Origin: Rhodospirillaceae bacterium
Lineage (GTDB): Bacteria; Pseudomonadota; Alphaproteobacteria; SP197
DNA: 31,947 nucleotides
NCBI GenBank assembly: GCA_018700655.1
Contig: JABIUG010000269.1
Location: 1-31,947 of the forward strand
Direction: 5' to 3'
The translations under genes were made by a program, and so were the position numbers. The notes under the pieces were generated by a model that was not told the origin of the DNA, made no database searches, and worked only from the letters and a program-made list of their open reading frames with translations. Shown here in pieces: positions 23,446 through 31,246 of this stretch. Positions within the stretch are counted from its first letter, which is position 1, and each line of letters opens with the position of its first letter.

Positions 23446-23469
23446 GTCGGATTCCGTTCAGGGCTGCAC

Positions 23470-23507
23470 AAAAGAAAACGAGGGTGCGTGACTGGCACGC
23501 ACCCTCG
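23470..23507 (-). terminator. Intrinsic terminator of pilA
   Basis: A perfect 12-bp stem (CGAGGGTGCGTG at 23479-23490 with CACGCACCCTCG at 23496-23507) and a 5-base loop is followed on the minus strand by TTTTCTTTT (23478-23470). A second stem, CCGGTC-3 nt-GACCGG (23519-23533), lies between it and the pilA stop codon. Confidence 0.9.
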
Positions 23508-23546
23508 CAAATCCGGAACCGGTCGAAGACCGGCACAAGTGACGGA

Positions 23547-23756
23547 TCAACCGTCGCTGCCGCCGCTAGCCTGCTGCAGCGCGTCCGAGGTCGTCTCGAA
23601 CAGGGCGTTGATGTCTTCGCCCAGGATCAGGAGAACGGCGATGATGGCAACCGCGATGGCGCCAGCGATCAGGCCGTACTCAATAGCGGTCACGCCTTCT
23701 TCGTCCTTGCGGAACTTGGAAAGCTTGCTCGCTGCGAAATTGGCAATACCTTTCAT
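23547..23756 (-). CDS. pilA: Flp-type pilin precursor
   Basis: A 69-residue prepilin. The ATG at 23756 has a strong GGAGG site; the longer open frame upstream is not used. The basic leader ends KDEEG, and CpaA should cut after that Gly (residue 21). This leaves VTAIEYGLIAGAIAVAII, the hallmark Flp hydrophobic N-terminus with the conserved Glu-Tyr. The mature pilin is about 48 residues, typical for Flp, ending QQASGGSDG. A perfect terminator after the gene suits high-level expression of the major pilin before the assembly genes. Confidence 0.97.
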   Translation of the reverse strand: MKGIANFAASKLSKFRKDEEGVTAIEYGLIAGAIAVAIIAVLLILGEDINALFETTSDALQQASGGSDG

Positions 23757-24018
23757 TGGATTTCCCTCCTTAAGGGTTTCTACGTCAAAAAACCTTCGTC
23801 GGGGGTCACTCCCCGTTTGACCGCTGAGCCATACATGGCGCCCCCGGTCGAAGCTTAATATGGGGCGCAATCCTTAACAAACTGTTAGGGAACCGGTTAA
23901 TCGTACGGGTGTGGGTGGGTTTGTGCACAGTGAGTGATGATCAACACACCGTACATTCCAGGCCCTGCACGGCCCTGCATCATTCCCCAAACCTACCGAG
24001 TAACGGGAGAATTCCGCC
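23757..24018. other. Divergent intergenic region: pilA and lyase promoters expected
   Basis: The pilA leader on the minus strand contains a short stem (CGGGG-5 nt-CCCCG) followed seven bases later by six T residues; spacing is too long for a good attenuator. TATTAA near 23857 could be a -10 for pilA, but no -35 fits at 16-18 bp. On the plus side the only clear signal is GGGAGAA eight bases before the lyase ATG. Confidence 0.4.
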
Positions 24019-25467
24019 ATGACTGTCGTCATCGACACACGCAGTGATCTCACCCTGGAAACCGCACGTCGTGTCGGCTGGCAACATGAAAATGTTCGAT
24101 TGAGCGACCGCGTCATGGTTGCCATGGCCGAAGGGCGTGACCGTCTCCTACGGGTGCTCGAGCACGACCCCGAGATCACGATCTATGGTGTCACGACCGG
24201 CGCTGGTCAGATGGCCAAGACCAGGCTGAATCCCGAAGAGCGCAGAGGCTGGGCCAAGATGTCGCCGGTCGGCGCGGCTACATCCTGGGGTGATCCGCTG
24301 CCCGAAAGGGTGGTGCGCATGATCGTTCTGGCGCGCCTGACCAACTTTGTCGAAGGCCATGCTGCGGTCTCTCCCGCTATTGCCCAGGGTGTCGCTGCGA
24401 TGCTTGGCGGGGCGATGATGCCGGTTGTGCCTGCCAGAGGCCAGGGCGGTGCCGGAGAGATTCTGTCCCTCAGTCACCTCTTCATGGATCTGGTCGAACA
24501 GGTCGAGCCGGAAGAAAAGGACGTCATGTGCCTGGTGAATGGTTCGCCTTCGGCCACGGGACTCGTTACCGATGCCGCGCTTGTGGCCGAACACCGTCTG
24601 CAGGTCGCCGCCGAAATCCTGGCGCTTTCGTTTGAAGCCTTTAACGCCCCACTGGGTCACCTGGCCCAGGAACTCGAAGGCTATTGGAACAATCCGCATG
24701 ACGGCTGGGCACTTTCGACGCTGCGCGGGCTGGTGGGTGGTGGCCATGGTGGTGAACGCCGATCCTATCAGGCCCCGGTCAGTTATCGGATTGTGCCTCG
24801 CATGCTCGGCCAGGCGCATCGTGCCGCCACGATGGCCAGCGATGTCGCGGCAGAATCACTCCAGGCGATCACCGATAACCCGGTCTGGATCGATGCCGTC
24901 GATGAAGATCACCCTCACGGCCAGTTCGTTTCGACCGGCGGTTATCACAATCCCCATGCGTTGTTGGCGATGGATTCGCTGAATGCCGCCTATGCCAATC
25001 TCTGTGTGCTGGCCGAGCGCCATGGCGCCAAGCTGCTCGATGGCAATGTCTCGCTTCTGCCTGATCAGTTGATCGGGCAAGACGGCGGCGAAGGCATTCG
25101 CCGCGGTTATATGGGCTGCATTCCCATGGCCCAGACGGGATACGAGGAAGAAGCCCGGCTCTATGCCCAGGCAACCCTGTTGCCGGGAAGCGAGTCCGGA
25201 GGGTTCGGCCAGAACGACGTTGCAAGCCCGGTGTTCCTGGCCTGGTCGAAGCAGGAACGGGCAGGGCTGTGTCTTGATTCGGCTCTGGCCAGCCTTGCCC
25301 CAATCGCCCTGCGCGCACTCGACGTTACGCAACGTCCGGTGCCTGCGAAGCTCGCCGGTCTGGCCGCGACTGTGCGCGAGGTGTTCCCGGACCTCTCGGG
25401 CCGTCAGCCCTTCGGACCTGGTATTGGCGCGGTCGCCGAAGCCTTGCGGTGCCGCATCTATCCCTGA
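24019..25467 (+). CDS. Aromatic amino acid lyase/mutase-family protein lacking the Ala-Ser-Gly triad
   Basis: A 482-residue protein of the histidine/phenylalanine ammonia-lyase fold. Conserved elements are present in order: YGVTTGAGQ (catalytic Tyr56), VNGSPSATG (residues 173-181), YQAPVSYRIVPRMLG, ESLQAITDNPVW, STGGYHNPHALLAMD and GFGQNDVASPVF. In place of the loop that normally supplies Ala-Ser-Gly for the MIO cofactor (family pattern GSVGASGDLAPLAH) it has GQGGAGEILSLSHL (141-154), with no Ser between Ala and Gly. The substrate and even lyase activity are therefore uncertain. It could be a divergent enzyme using another mechanism, or a non-catalytic homologue. The start has GGGAGAA upstream. 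It ends 20 bp from a convergent small membrane protein gene and is divergent from pilA. Confidence 0.85.
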   Translation: MTVVIDTRSDLTLETARRVGWQHENVRLSDRVMVAMAEGRDRLLRVLEHDPEITIYGVTTGAGQMAKTRLNPEERRGWAKMSPVGAATSWGDPLPERVVRMIVLARLTNFVEGHAAVSPAIAQGVAAMLGGAMMPVVPARGQGGAGEILSLSHLFMDLVEQVEPEEKDVMCLVNGSPSATGLVTDAALVAEHRLQVAAEILALSFEAFNAPLGHLAQELEGYWNNPHDGWALSTLRGLVGGGHGGERRSYQAPVSYRIVPRMLGQAHRAATMASDVAAESLQAITDNPVWIDAVDEDHPHGQFVSTGGYHNPHALLAMDSLNAAYANLCVLAERHGAKLLDGNVSLLPDQLIGQDGGEGIRRGYMGCIPMAQTGYEEEARLYAQATLLPGSESGGFGQNDVASPVFLAWSKQERAGLCLDSALASLAPIALRALDVTQRPVPAKLAGLAATVREVFPDLSGRQPFGPGIGAVAEALRCRIYP

Positions 25468-25487
25468 GGCCTATACCTGTCAGCGCG

Positions 25488-25757
25488 TTACTTCACGCGC
25501 TGGACCGCACGGATGATGGTCGAGATGAGATAGATCGCCAGAGCCGCCCAGATCACCCAGGCCCCCCACGGCAGGCCCGATACACCGGCCCAGGTGATGA
25601 CAATCATCGCCAGACCAACCAACGCCAGGGCAAAGGCAATGCGCTGCACCGTGCCGGCCCCGCTTTTTGGAGCGCCGATCAGGCGTTGTTTGCGGATGAC
25701 CTTGAACAGAAGAAGACAAAGCAAAACCGCAACCACGGCGGCGATGATGGCGTGCAT
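25488..25757 (-). CDS. Small membrane protein of unknown function
   Basis: An 89-residue protein with three hydrophobic helices: an N-terminal one (IIAAVVAVLLCLLLF), a middle one (IAFALALVGLAMIVITWAG) and a C-terminal one (AWVIWAALAIYLISTIIRAV). A basic loop (RKQRLIGAPKSG) separates the first two. GAGGGG lies four bases before ATG 25757. It follows the minus-strand ATP-grasp gene by 45 bp, so both may share a transcript. I do not recognise the family. Confidence 0.7.
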   Translation of the reverse strand: MHAIIAAVVAVLLCLLLFKVIRKQRLIGAPKSGAGTVQRIAFALALVGLAMIVITWAGVSGLPWGAWVIWAALAIYLISTIIRAVQRVK

Positions 25758-25802
25758 GAAGCCCCTCGATGCAGAGTGATGAATTTCCCCTGCCGAACTA
25801 TA

Positions 25803-26858
25803 TCAAGTCGGCGACCGTTTGCACGCCGTCACGAAAGCTTCGAAACGTCCCTTCATGATCCCCTGGCCACTGGCGATCTGGTGCAGATTGAAGGCTGGCA
25901 ACGTGTTGGCCTCCACGATCATGGGCCCGTCCGTTGTGATCGCAATGTCCCAGCCGATCAGGCGCAGGTCCGGCAACATGGTTGCTGCACGCAGGACGAG
26001 CGCCACGGCCTGGCTCCAGAATGGCAGCGTGAACCCGGTCAGGGTCTCGCCCGTATCGGGGTGACTTTCATGCGTCCGGCTTTCATGGGCCAGGCCGGAT
26101 GCCACGCGTGCCACTGTTCCGGTTTCGGGGTCGATCGCGGCAAGCATGTTGCCATCGCGCCAGAAGTTGTCGGCGACGTTGCCGCCGGCCACGATTTTCC
26201 AGGCACAGTCCAGCAATTCGCTTTTCCCATCCAAATTCCCGGTCAGCAGGCGGACCGTTCCGATCGCCCGGCCTGCCAGGCGCGCGACCTCGGGGTGTGG
26301 TTCCAGCCGCTCCTGGAACAGATACCCCTTTTCGGCAAATCCCATGACCTGATCGGCGAATGTTTCTGCGCCGACTTCCTCACCTCCCAGCAGAACAACG
26401 CTGTCGGTGTGGGACCGGTAACCATCCAGGCTCGCCGTACCCAGGCTCCAGCGGCTATCGACAGGTTTGCCGAATGCCGGCCCATCCAACCCGCGCAGAA
26501 AGGCAAGCAGGGCGTCCCGGTCCCGAAGGTCTCGTGCAAGGAAAGACGTCTGGGTGGAATGCACAAAGCCCAGCGGCTTTGGAACGGGAAACCCCAATGC
26601 CGACATCATGGCGGCAAAGATGATCTTGTCCCGCACCGCCGCACGCCCCTTGAACGAGGGATTGCAAAGGCGATCCACGATGACCTCTGCCTGGATCCCC
26701 AGAAACCGGCGTTTGTCGTCCATGCTGATGTCAGGGTCGAACAGCCGGTTGCCCAGATACTCCTCGGCATTCAGCTTTCCCTGGCCGCGGCGCAGCGCCA
26801 TGATCTCGCGTGCCTGGGTGAACAGGGACGTGCCACTCTCTCTTTGACTACGCATCAT
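25803..26858 (-). CDS. ATP-grasp family protein (sugar-transfer-associated type), minus-strand paralogue
   Basis: About 351 residues from ATG 26858. ATP-grasp features appear in order: KPVDSRWSLG (ATP-binding Lys), YLFQERLEPHPEV, the IGTVRLLTGN strand, ADNFWRDGNMLAAIDPETG, HPDTGETLTG, GWDIAITTDGPMIVEAN (Mg-binding Glu/Asn pair) and a closing helix. This pattern fits the sugar-transfer-associated ATP-grasp group, whose enzymes are inferred to form an amide, peptide or related bond on cell-surface molecules. The frame is open much further up, to 27113, but that part overlaps the divergent paralogue. A start slightly upstream of 26858 is possible because the paralogue has about 24 more residues. 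No convincing ribosome-binding site is seen at 26858. It aligns along its length with the gene at 26965. Confidence 0.8.
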   Translation of the reverse strand: MMRSQRESGTSLFTQAREIMALRRGQGKLNAEEYLGNRLFDPDISMDDKRRFLGIQAEVIVDRLCNPSFKGRAAVRDKIIFAAMMSALGFPVPKPLGFVHSTQTSFLARDLRDRDALLAFLRGLDGPAFGKPVDSRWSLGTASLDGYRSHTDSVVLLGGEEVGAETFADQVMGFAEKGYLFQERLEPHPEVARLAGRAIGTVRLLTGNLDGKSELLDCAWKIVAGGNVADNFWRDGNMLAAIDPETGTVARVASGLAHESRTHESHPDTGETLTGFTLPFWSQAVALVLRAATMLPDLRLIGWDIAITTDGPMIVEANTLPAFNLHQIASGQGIMKGRFEAFVTACKRSPT

Positions 26859-26964
26859 GGTTTCTGCCAGCGGCAGATGTTTGTGGTCCCTGGTCTGATT
26901 CAGGGTCGATGGTTCGCCCAATATCCTCTCCGCGTTGACACCCCGGCCCCAGCCTGCAGGTATC

Positions 26965-28117
26965 ATGGACCAGAACCGCTTCACCATCGAACTCGAAAAG
27001 CCCGAGATACTGCTCAATCTGGTCGCCACCATGGCAGCGGTTTCGCGCAAGGCCGGGCGTGGTGCTTTGGCGCAGGCGGCTGATCTGCTGCGCCTGCGCC
27101 TGGGTCCTGGCAAGATCGAGATGGATGAGTATTACCTCTATGGTCTCTATGACCACAGCAGGTTCAGCGCAGAGGAAATCGCGCGATTTGCCGGGCGCAG
27201 GCGCCAGTCTGAAGATGCCCTGATCGTCAACGATCCAACCTGGTACATGCTGGGTCAGGACAAGCTGGCCGCAGGCGCCCTGCTTGCGGGCCTGCGGCCA
27301 GCTTGTGCCGCGTCTCCTGGCCATCCTCAACCGGGATGTCGATGCACCCAATCTCACGGTGCTCAAGACGCGCGAGGCGCTCGCCAGCTATCTGCGTGAC
27401 GGCATCACCTATCCCTTCTTCAGCAAGCCGGTTGGGGGGTCTTTCAGTCTGGGTATCGTGGGGGTGGAGCATTTCGATGCCGCCACTGACCGTATGCAGC
27501 TCGCCGGAGGGGGCGATGTTCCAGTTGATGACTATGTTGCCGCCTTGTTCGAAGCCTATGAAGCAGGTCCGCGTTACCACGCAAAGGGGTTCCTGTTTGA
27601 GGAACTGCTCCGGACCCATCCCGACCTCGAAACGCTTTGCGGTACGTCTTCGCTCGCGACCCTGCGGGTCATCCTGCTGATCGAGGACGGCAAGGCCCGC
27701 CTCTACCGTGTCGCCTGGAAAATTCCTGCGGGCGCCAATCAGGCCGACAACTACTGGCGTTCGGGAAACCTGCTTGCACCCGTGGATATCGAAACCGGTC
27801 TGGCTGGTATGGCATCACGCGGTTTCGGCCTTGAGCAGGAACATCTCGAAGCGCACCCCGACACCGGCGTTGCGATCGCGGGCTTTGCGGTTCCAGACTG
27901 GTCAGCCCTGGTGGAACTTGCCTGCCGCGCGACCGACGCTTTCCCCGGCATGGCGATGCAGTCTTGGGACGTCGCGCCGACCGACAAGGGCCCCTATCTG
28001 ATCGAGGTCAACGGGGTCGGCGACTACACCCTGCCCCAGATTGCCTACGGTGAAGGTTTGCTGGACGATGCGTTGCTTGCGTTTCAACGACGCTGCAGGC
28101 AACGCAAGACCCGTTAA
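26965..28117 (+). pseudogene. ATP-grasp family protein, plus-strand paralogue, split by an apparent frameshift
   Basis: From ATG 26965 (AGG five bases upstream) the frame gives the N-terminal region, aligning with the minus-strand paralogue (KAGRGALAQAADLLRLRL versus ESGTSLFTQAREIMALRR). It runs to LAAGALLAGL near 27290, then loses similarity. The next frame resumes at PRLLAILNRD, followed by the full ATP-grasp core: SKPVGGSFSLG, FLFEELLRTHPDL, LATLRVILLIEDG, ADNYWRSGNLLAPVDIETG, HPDTGVAIAG and YLIEVNGVGDY, ending at TAA 28117. Removing one base between about 27290 and 27305 joins the two into roughly 383 residues. The joined protein matches the paralogue without a gap at that point (FAAMMSALGFPVPKPLGF). 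The lesion is real decay or a base-calling indel. It overlaps a convergent gene by four bases at its end. Confidence 0.78.
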
Positions 28118-28422
28118 CTTCTGCGCGAGTCTTCCAGCAACGCTTTTTTGCGTTCCCGGCGCGCACCGATCAGCTTGCTTAGCCAGCCCTCGAATTTTTC
28201 GCGCCGATTTCTGAACCAGGGGATGTCCTCGGACAGGATCAGCAGGCCCAGCGGCAGCATCCATAGACCGAACACCGGCAGGACCGAAAGCAATCCTCCC
28301 AGGCAAAGCGACAGACCCAATGGGATGCGCAGCCAGGGGGATTGGCGCGCGTTCCAGCCCTCGAAAGCATCGAGTGCGTCCAGCAGGCGTTCAGCGCTCA
28401 GGAGGTTTCTCAGGCGTTCCAT
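28114..28422 (-). CDS. Small membrane protein of unknown function
   Basis: A 102-residue protein with a central hydrophobic hairpin (LRIPLGLSLCLGGLLSVLPVF then LWMLPLGLLILSED, residues about 32-67), an amphipathic N-terminus and a strongly basic tail (ARRERKKALLEDSRRS). The pattern 'LPVFGLWMLPLGLLILSEDIPWFR' (positions 47-70) is shared, from memory, with unnamed alphaproteobacterial proteins. It is convergent with the frameshifted ATP-grasp gene. No strong ribosome-binding site is visible. Confidence 0.6.
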   Translation of the reverse strand: MERLRNLLSAERLLDALDAFEGWNARQSPWLRIPLGLSLCLGGLLSVLPVFGLWMLPLGLLILSEDIPWFRNRREKFEGWLSKLIGARRERKKALLEDSRRS

Positions 28423-28603
28423 TGGCGGATCAGATGGTGATCTGGGTCAGGATCGGCAACGTTCCTGTGTAAATCAAACCGGGTACAACGTTGTCGGCGC
28501 GTTCAGGGTGTGACAAGGAGCGCTCCCTGCAGCCCATCAGGTCGTGCGGATTCGCATTGGGATGACACATGGACCTGTGAATGCGCCCAAGCTGGAACCT
28601 GTC

Positions 28604-29344
28604 ATGCCGTTCGCTGATCTCCTCACACTCGAACTCGTCGGCGCCGCCGCTGCCGGCTTCGTTGCGGCTGTCATCAGCGGCTTTGCCGGTTTTGGCCTCA
28701 ACCTGGTGATGACACCAATTCTGGTGGTGTTGTTTTCGCCGGTTGAAGCGATTCCAGTGATCACCGTCATGGGACTGGTCAATTCCGCGCGTGTTCTGGG
28801 CGGCACTTGGCGTCTGGTCGATCGCAAGGAGGTCCTGGTTCTGGGCTCGGTCTGCATCTTCACGGTGCCGATCGGCGCCTGGGTGCTGGTTTCGGCCGAC
28901 GCCGAGATCATGAAACGCGCGATTGCCGCTTTCGTCATCATTTTCACGCTGATCATGCTCACTGGCTGGCAATACCGGGGGCCGCGCAACGTCGCGACCC
29001 ACGTCGGCATCGGCATGATCGGCGGATTCCTGAACTCCAGTGTCGGGATAGGTGGGCCACCGGTGGTGCTCTACCAGTTGGCACGCGGCGGCGACCCGTC
29101 AATCGGGCGCGCCAATCTGGCCGGCTTCTTCGCAATTCTTGCAACCGTGACGCTGGTGACCTTCGCCATCGATGGTGTGCTCGATGGTGTCGCGCTCCGC
29201 CGTTCGGGGTTGATCATACCCTTTGTCCTGCTGGGCACCTGGATCGGCATGAGGAGCTTCAATCCGGCCAGTGTTCACCTCTACCGCCGATTGACCCTGG
29301 GTTTCCTGCTCTGCGTCTCTGTCATGATCGTGGTGATCGGGTAG
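28604..29344 (+). CDS. TauE/SafE-family membrane transporter
   Basis: About 246 residues from ATG 28604 with seven or eight transmembrane helices. Two GG/P-rich repeats mark the TauE/SafE family: GFVAAVISGFAGFGLN near the start and GGFLNSSVGIGGPPVVLY near residue 138. These proteins are generally anion exporters (sulfite, sulfoacetate or organosulfonate in characterised cases); the substrate here is unknown. GGAA seven bases before ATG 28604 favours this start. GTG 28544 and ATG 28562 are in frame but add a hydrophilic, non-family extension. The 180-bp gap upstream (28423-28603) contains no recognised signal beyond a short GGAGCGCTCC palindrome. It is far from the sulfite reductase operon, so a sulfur role is not implied by context. 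Confidence 0.88.
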   Translation: MPFADLLTLELVGAAAAGFVAAVISGFAGFGLNLVMTPILVVLFSPVEAIPVITVMGLVNSARVLGGTWRLVDRKEVLVLGSVCIFTVPIGAWVLVSADAEIMKRAIAAFVIIFTLIMLTGWQYRGPRNVATHVGIGMIGGFLNSSVGIGGPPVVLYQLARGGDPSIGRANLAGFFAILATVTLVTFAIDGVLDGVALRRSGLIIPFVLLGTWIGMRSFNPASVHLYRRLTLGFLLCVSVMIVVIG

Positions 29345-29379
29345 AGCAACTCCACGCTGGACCAGATTGTGTGTCTGGA

Positions 29380-30636
29380 TCAGGTGATGTCGGCACACAA
29401 ATAGTCGAAGCCGGTCAGAGCATAGATCTGCGCAAGCTGCTTTAATTCGTCGACCAGAATGTGTTCGTCTGAGGCACCCATGTTGTAGGGCGTCAGGCCG
29501 CATACGACCGATGGAATACCGCGCGTGCGAAAATACGGGGAGTCGCTGGCGCCGACCCGCATGGTGGCAACGGCTTTGCGACCAATGACTTCGCTGGAGA
29601 CCGCGACCGAACGCGTGACGATCTCGTGGCCGGGGTCGGTGACGGTGGCCCCCGATTGATTATCGATCCGGTAGCTGATGCCGGGCAGGCCTTCCAGACG
29701 CGCTGTGATCGCAGCCTTGACCAGGTCCAGGCCGGCGCCGGCCGGCAAGCGGATATCGGCGGTAGCCTCGGCGTGATCGGCCACGATGTTGCGCGTCGTG
29801 CCGCCCCGGATGGTTCCGAAATTGACCGTGATCGATTTCAGCGTCTGCGCCTCGCCGGCGCCGGAGTGTTGTTCGGAAACAGCGGCAGCGTCGTCGATGG
29901 CAGCATCGATCTCGGGCGTCGCCGCAAGGGGCATGGTGGCGATGGTCCGCAGGCTGGTCATGGCATCAATCAGGCGGTCAACCGCACTGATGGTCAGATG
30001 GGCATGCGCACCGTGGCCGCCCCTGCCACGGGCTTGGATGGTGAGCCAGAGCGCGCCTTTTTCGCCGAAACGCAGGACCTGCGGCGAGCCCGCATCAGCA
30101 CACATCATGGCATCGCCGGTGGCCAGCTCATTGGTCTCCAGCAGGTATTGTGTGCCGTGGGGCCCGGCGCTTTCTTCGTCGCCGGTCAGGATCAGGACCA
30201 GCTCGCCCTGCCAGTGTTGCCGTGCTTCGGCCAGACGTATGGCCGCGAAAACCTGGGCGGCAAGGCCGCCTTTCATGTCGGCTGCGCCTCTGCCGTAGAT
30301 GCAATCTGCTTTTCGTTCACCGAACGGGCTGGTCGACCAGGCTGAGAGATCGCCATTCTCGAACGTGTCGAGGTGGCCGTTGAACACCAGCCTGCGCCCC
30401 GGTCCGTGGCCGCCGATCACTGCCGCGACATTGACGATGGGTTCAACCTCGGTGACCAGTTCGATGTCGATGTCGGGGACTGCCGACAGGATCGAGCCAA
30501 TTTCGTGTGCCAGCGCGGTCGTGTCCCCGGGCGGGTTTTCGCTGGAGATGGCAAGCAGGCGCAACAGGATCTCTTCTGCTTCGTCACTGCACTGCAACAG
30601 CCTGTCGCGAAAGGCCTCACGATCACCGGTCGCCAT
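29380..30636 (-). CDS. M20-family metallopeptidase (ArgE/DapE-like)
   Basis: A 418-residue di-zinc amidohydrolase. Catalytic and metal-binding residues are visible: FNGHLDTF (His88, Asp90), YGRGAADMKGG (Asp120), TGDEESAGPHG (Glu154 and Glu155), and GASDEHI near residue 392 (His). The lid/dimerisation domain is in the 180-290 region (GRGGHGAHAH). It would hydrolyse an N-acyl amino acid or dipeptide-like amide; the substrate is unknown. ATG 30636 is chosen because the frame before it overlaps the upstream gene. The upstream gene stops five bases before it, so the two are cotranscribed. Confidence 0.92.
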   Translation of the reverse strand: MATGDREAFRDRLLQCSDEAEEILLRLLAISSENPPGDTTALAHEIGSILSAVPDIDIELVTEVEPIVNVAAVIGGHGPGRRLVFNGHLDTFENGDLSAWSTSPFGERKADCIYGRGAADMKGGLAAQVFAAIRLAEARQHWQGELVLILTGDEESAGPHGTQYLLETNELATGDAMMCADAGSPQVLRFGEKGALWLTIQARGRGGHGAHAHLTISAVDRLIDAMTSLRTIATMPLAATPEIDAAIDDAAAVSEQHSGAGEAQTLKSITVNFGTIRGGTTRNIVADHAEATADIRLPAGAGLDLVKAAITARLEGLPGISYRIDNQSGATVTDPGHEIVTRSVAVSSEVIGRKAVATMRVGASDSPYFRTRGIPSVVCGLTPYNMGASDEHILVDELKQLAQIYALTGFDYLCADIT

Positions 30637-30641
30637 TGGGT

Positions 30642-31217
30642 CTAAAGTCCGTCGGCGAAGGTCCGGCCCATTTCCCTGGCTTCCGCAATCATTTCCACGG
30701 CGCGTTCGCCGCCGTCGGTCGAGCCGTGCAGATACTCCAGGCGACCATCTTCGATGCCGCAGAAGTTGAAGATGCCGGTCACGATCTGGGTTTCGATCGC
30801 AGTGTCGTAGCCACGCTTGGCATAGGCCTCGGCATCCGAGGCCGACAGTCCGATCGCCAGGGCGCGTTTGTGGCCGAGTTTGTTGGCTCCATAGGCAACG
30901 TCCTTGTTCCAGACCCGGTCGACCCAGCCCTTCATGATCGCGGGGAAGGACCACCACCAGATCGGGAAGACCAGGATAATGCCGTCGTTGCGCTGCAGGC
31001 GGGCGATTTCGGCCTGGGTGGCGTCGGCATAGACCTTGCCTTCGTTTTCCCAGTCGGGCTCGTCGGGCGGCGTGACCAGCGGATCGAAGCCTTCGCCATA
31101 GAGATCGGCGATCTCAGTTTCATGGCCCGCGTCTGCCAGACCGGCGGCGACGGAATCGGCAATCTGTCCGGTCAGTGAATCCCGGCGCGAATGCGCCATC
31201 ACGACAAGTACTTTCAT
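30642..31217 (-). CDS. Flavodoxin-fold NAD(P)H quinone oxidoreductase
   Basis: A 191-residue flavoprotein of the NQO/KefF-MdaB group. The nucleotide-binding strand and loop are MKVLVVMAHSRRDSLT. The hallmark FPIWWWSFPAIMKGWVDRVW near residue 85-104 binds FMN/FAD and shapes the active site. GIFNFCGIE follows. It would reduce quinones or similar acceptors with NAD(P)H. It follows the partial FAD oxidoreductase gene by 29 bp and precedes the M20 gene by five bases, forming a likely three-gene operon. Confidence 0.92.
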   Translation of the reverse strand: MKVLVVMAHSRRDSLTGQIADSVAAGLADAGHETEIADLYGEGFDPLVTPPDEPDWENEGKVYADATQAEIARLQRNDGIILVFPIWWWSFPAIMKGWVDRVWNKDVAYGANKLGHKRALAIGLSASDAEAYAKRGYDTAIETQIVTGIFNFCGIEDGRLEYLHGSTDGGERAVEMIAEAREMGRTFADGL

Positions 31218-31246
31218 TGGGTATTCCCTTCGTTTCGGTCGAAACC

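Noticed and set aside
23770..23830. Possible transcription attenuator in the pilA leader (CGGGG/CCCCG stem plus T-run)
   Set aside because: Seven bases separate the stem from the T-run and the stem is only five base pairs, so termination there is unlikely.
25449..27083. Long open frame (544 codons) on the plus strand opposite the ATP-grasp gene
   Set aside because: Opposite strand codes for a protein with recognisable ATP-grasp motifs; this frame shows none and would span two real genes.
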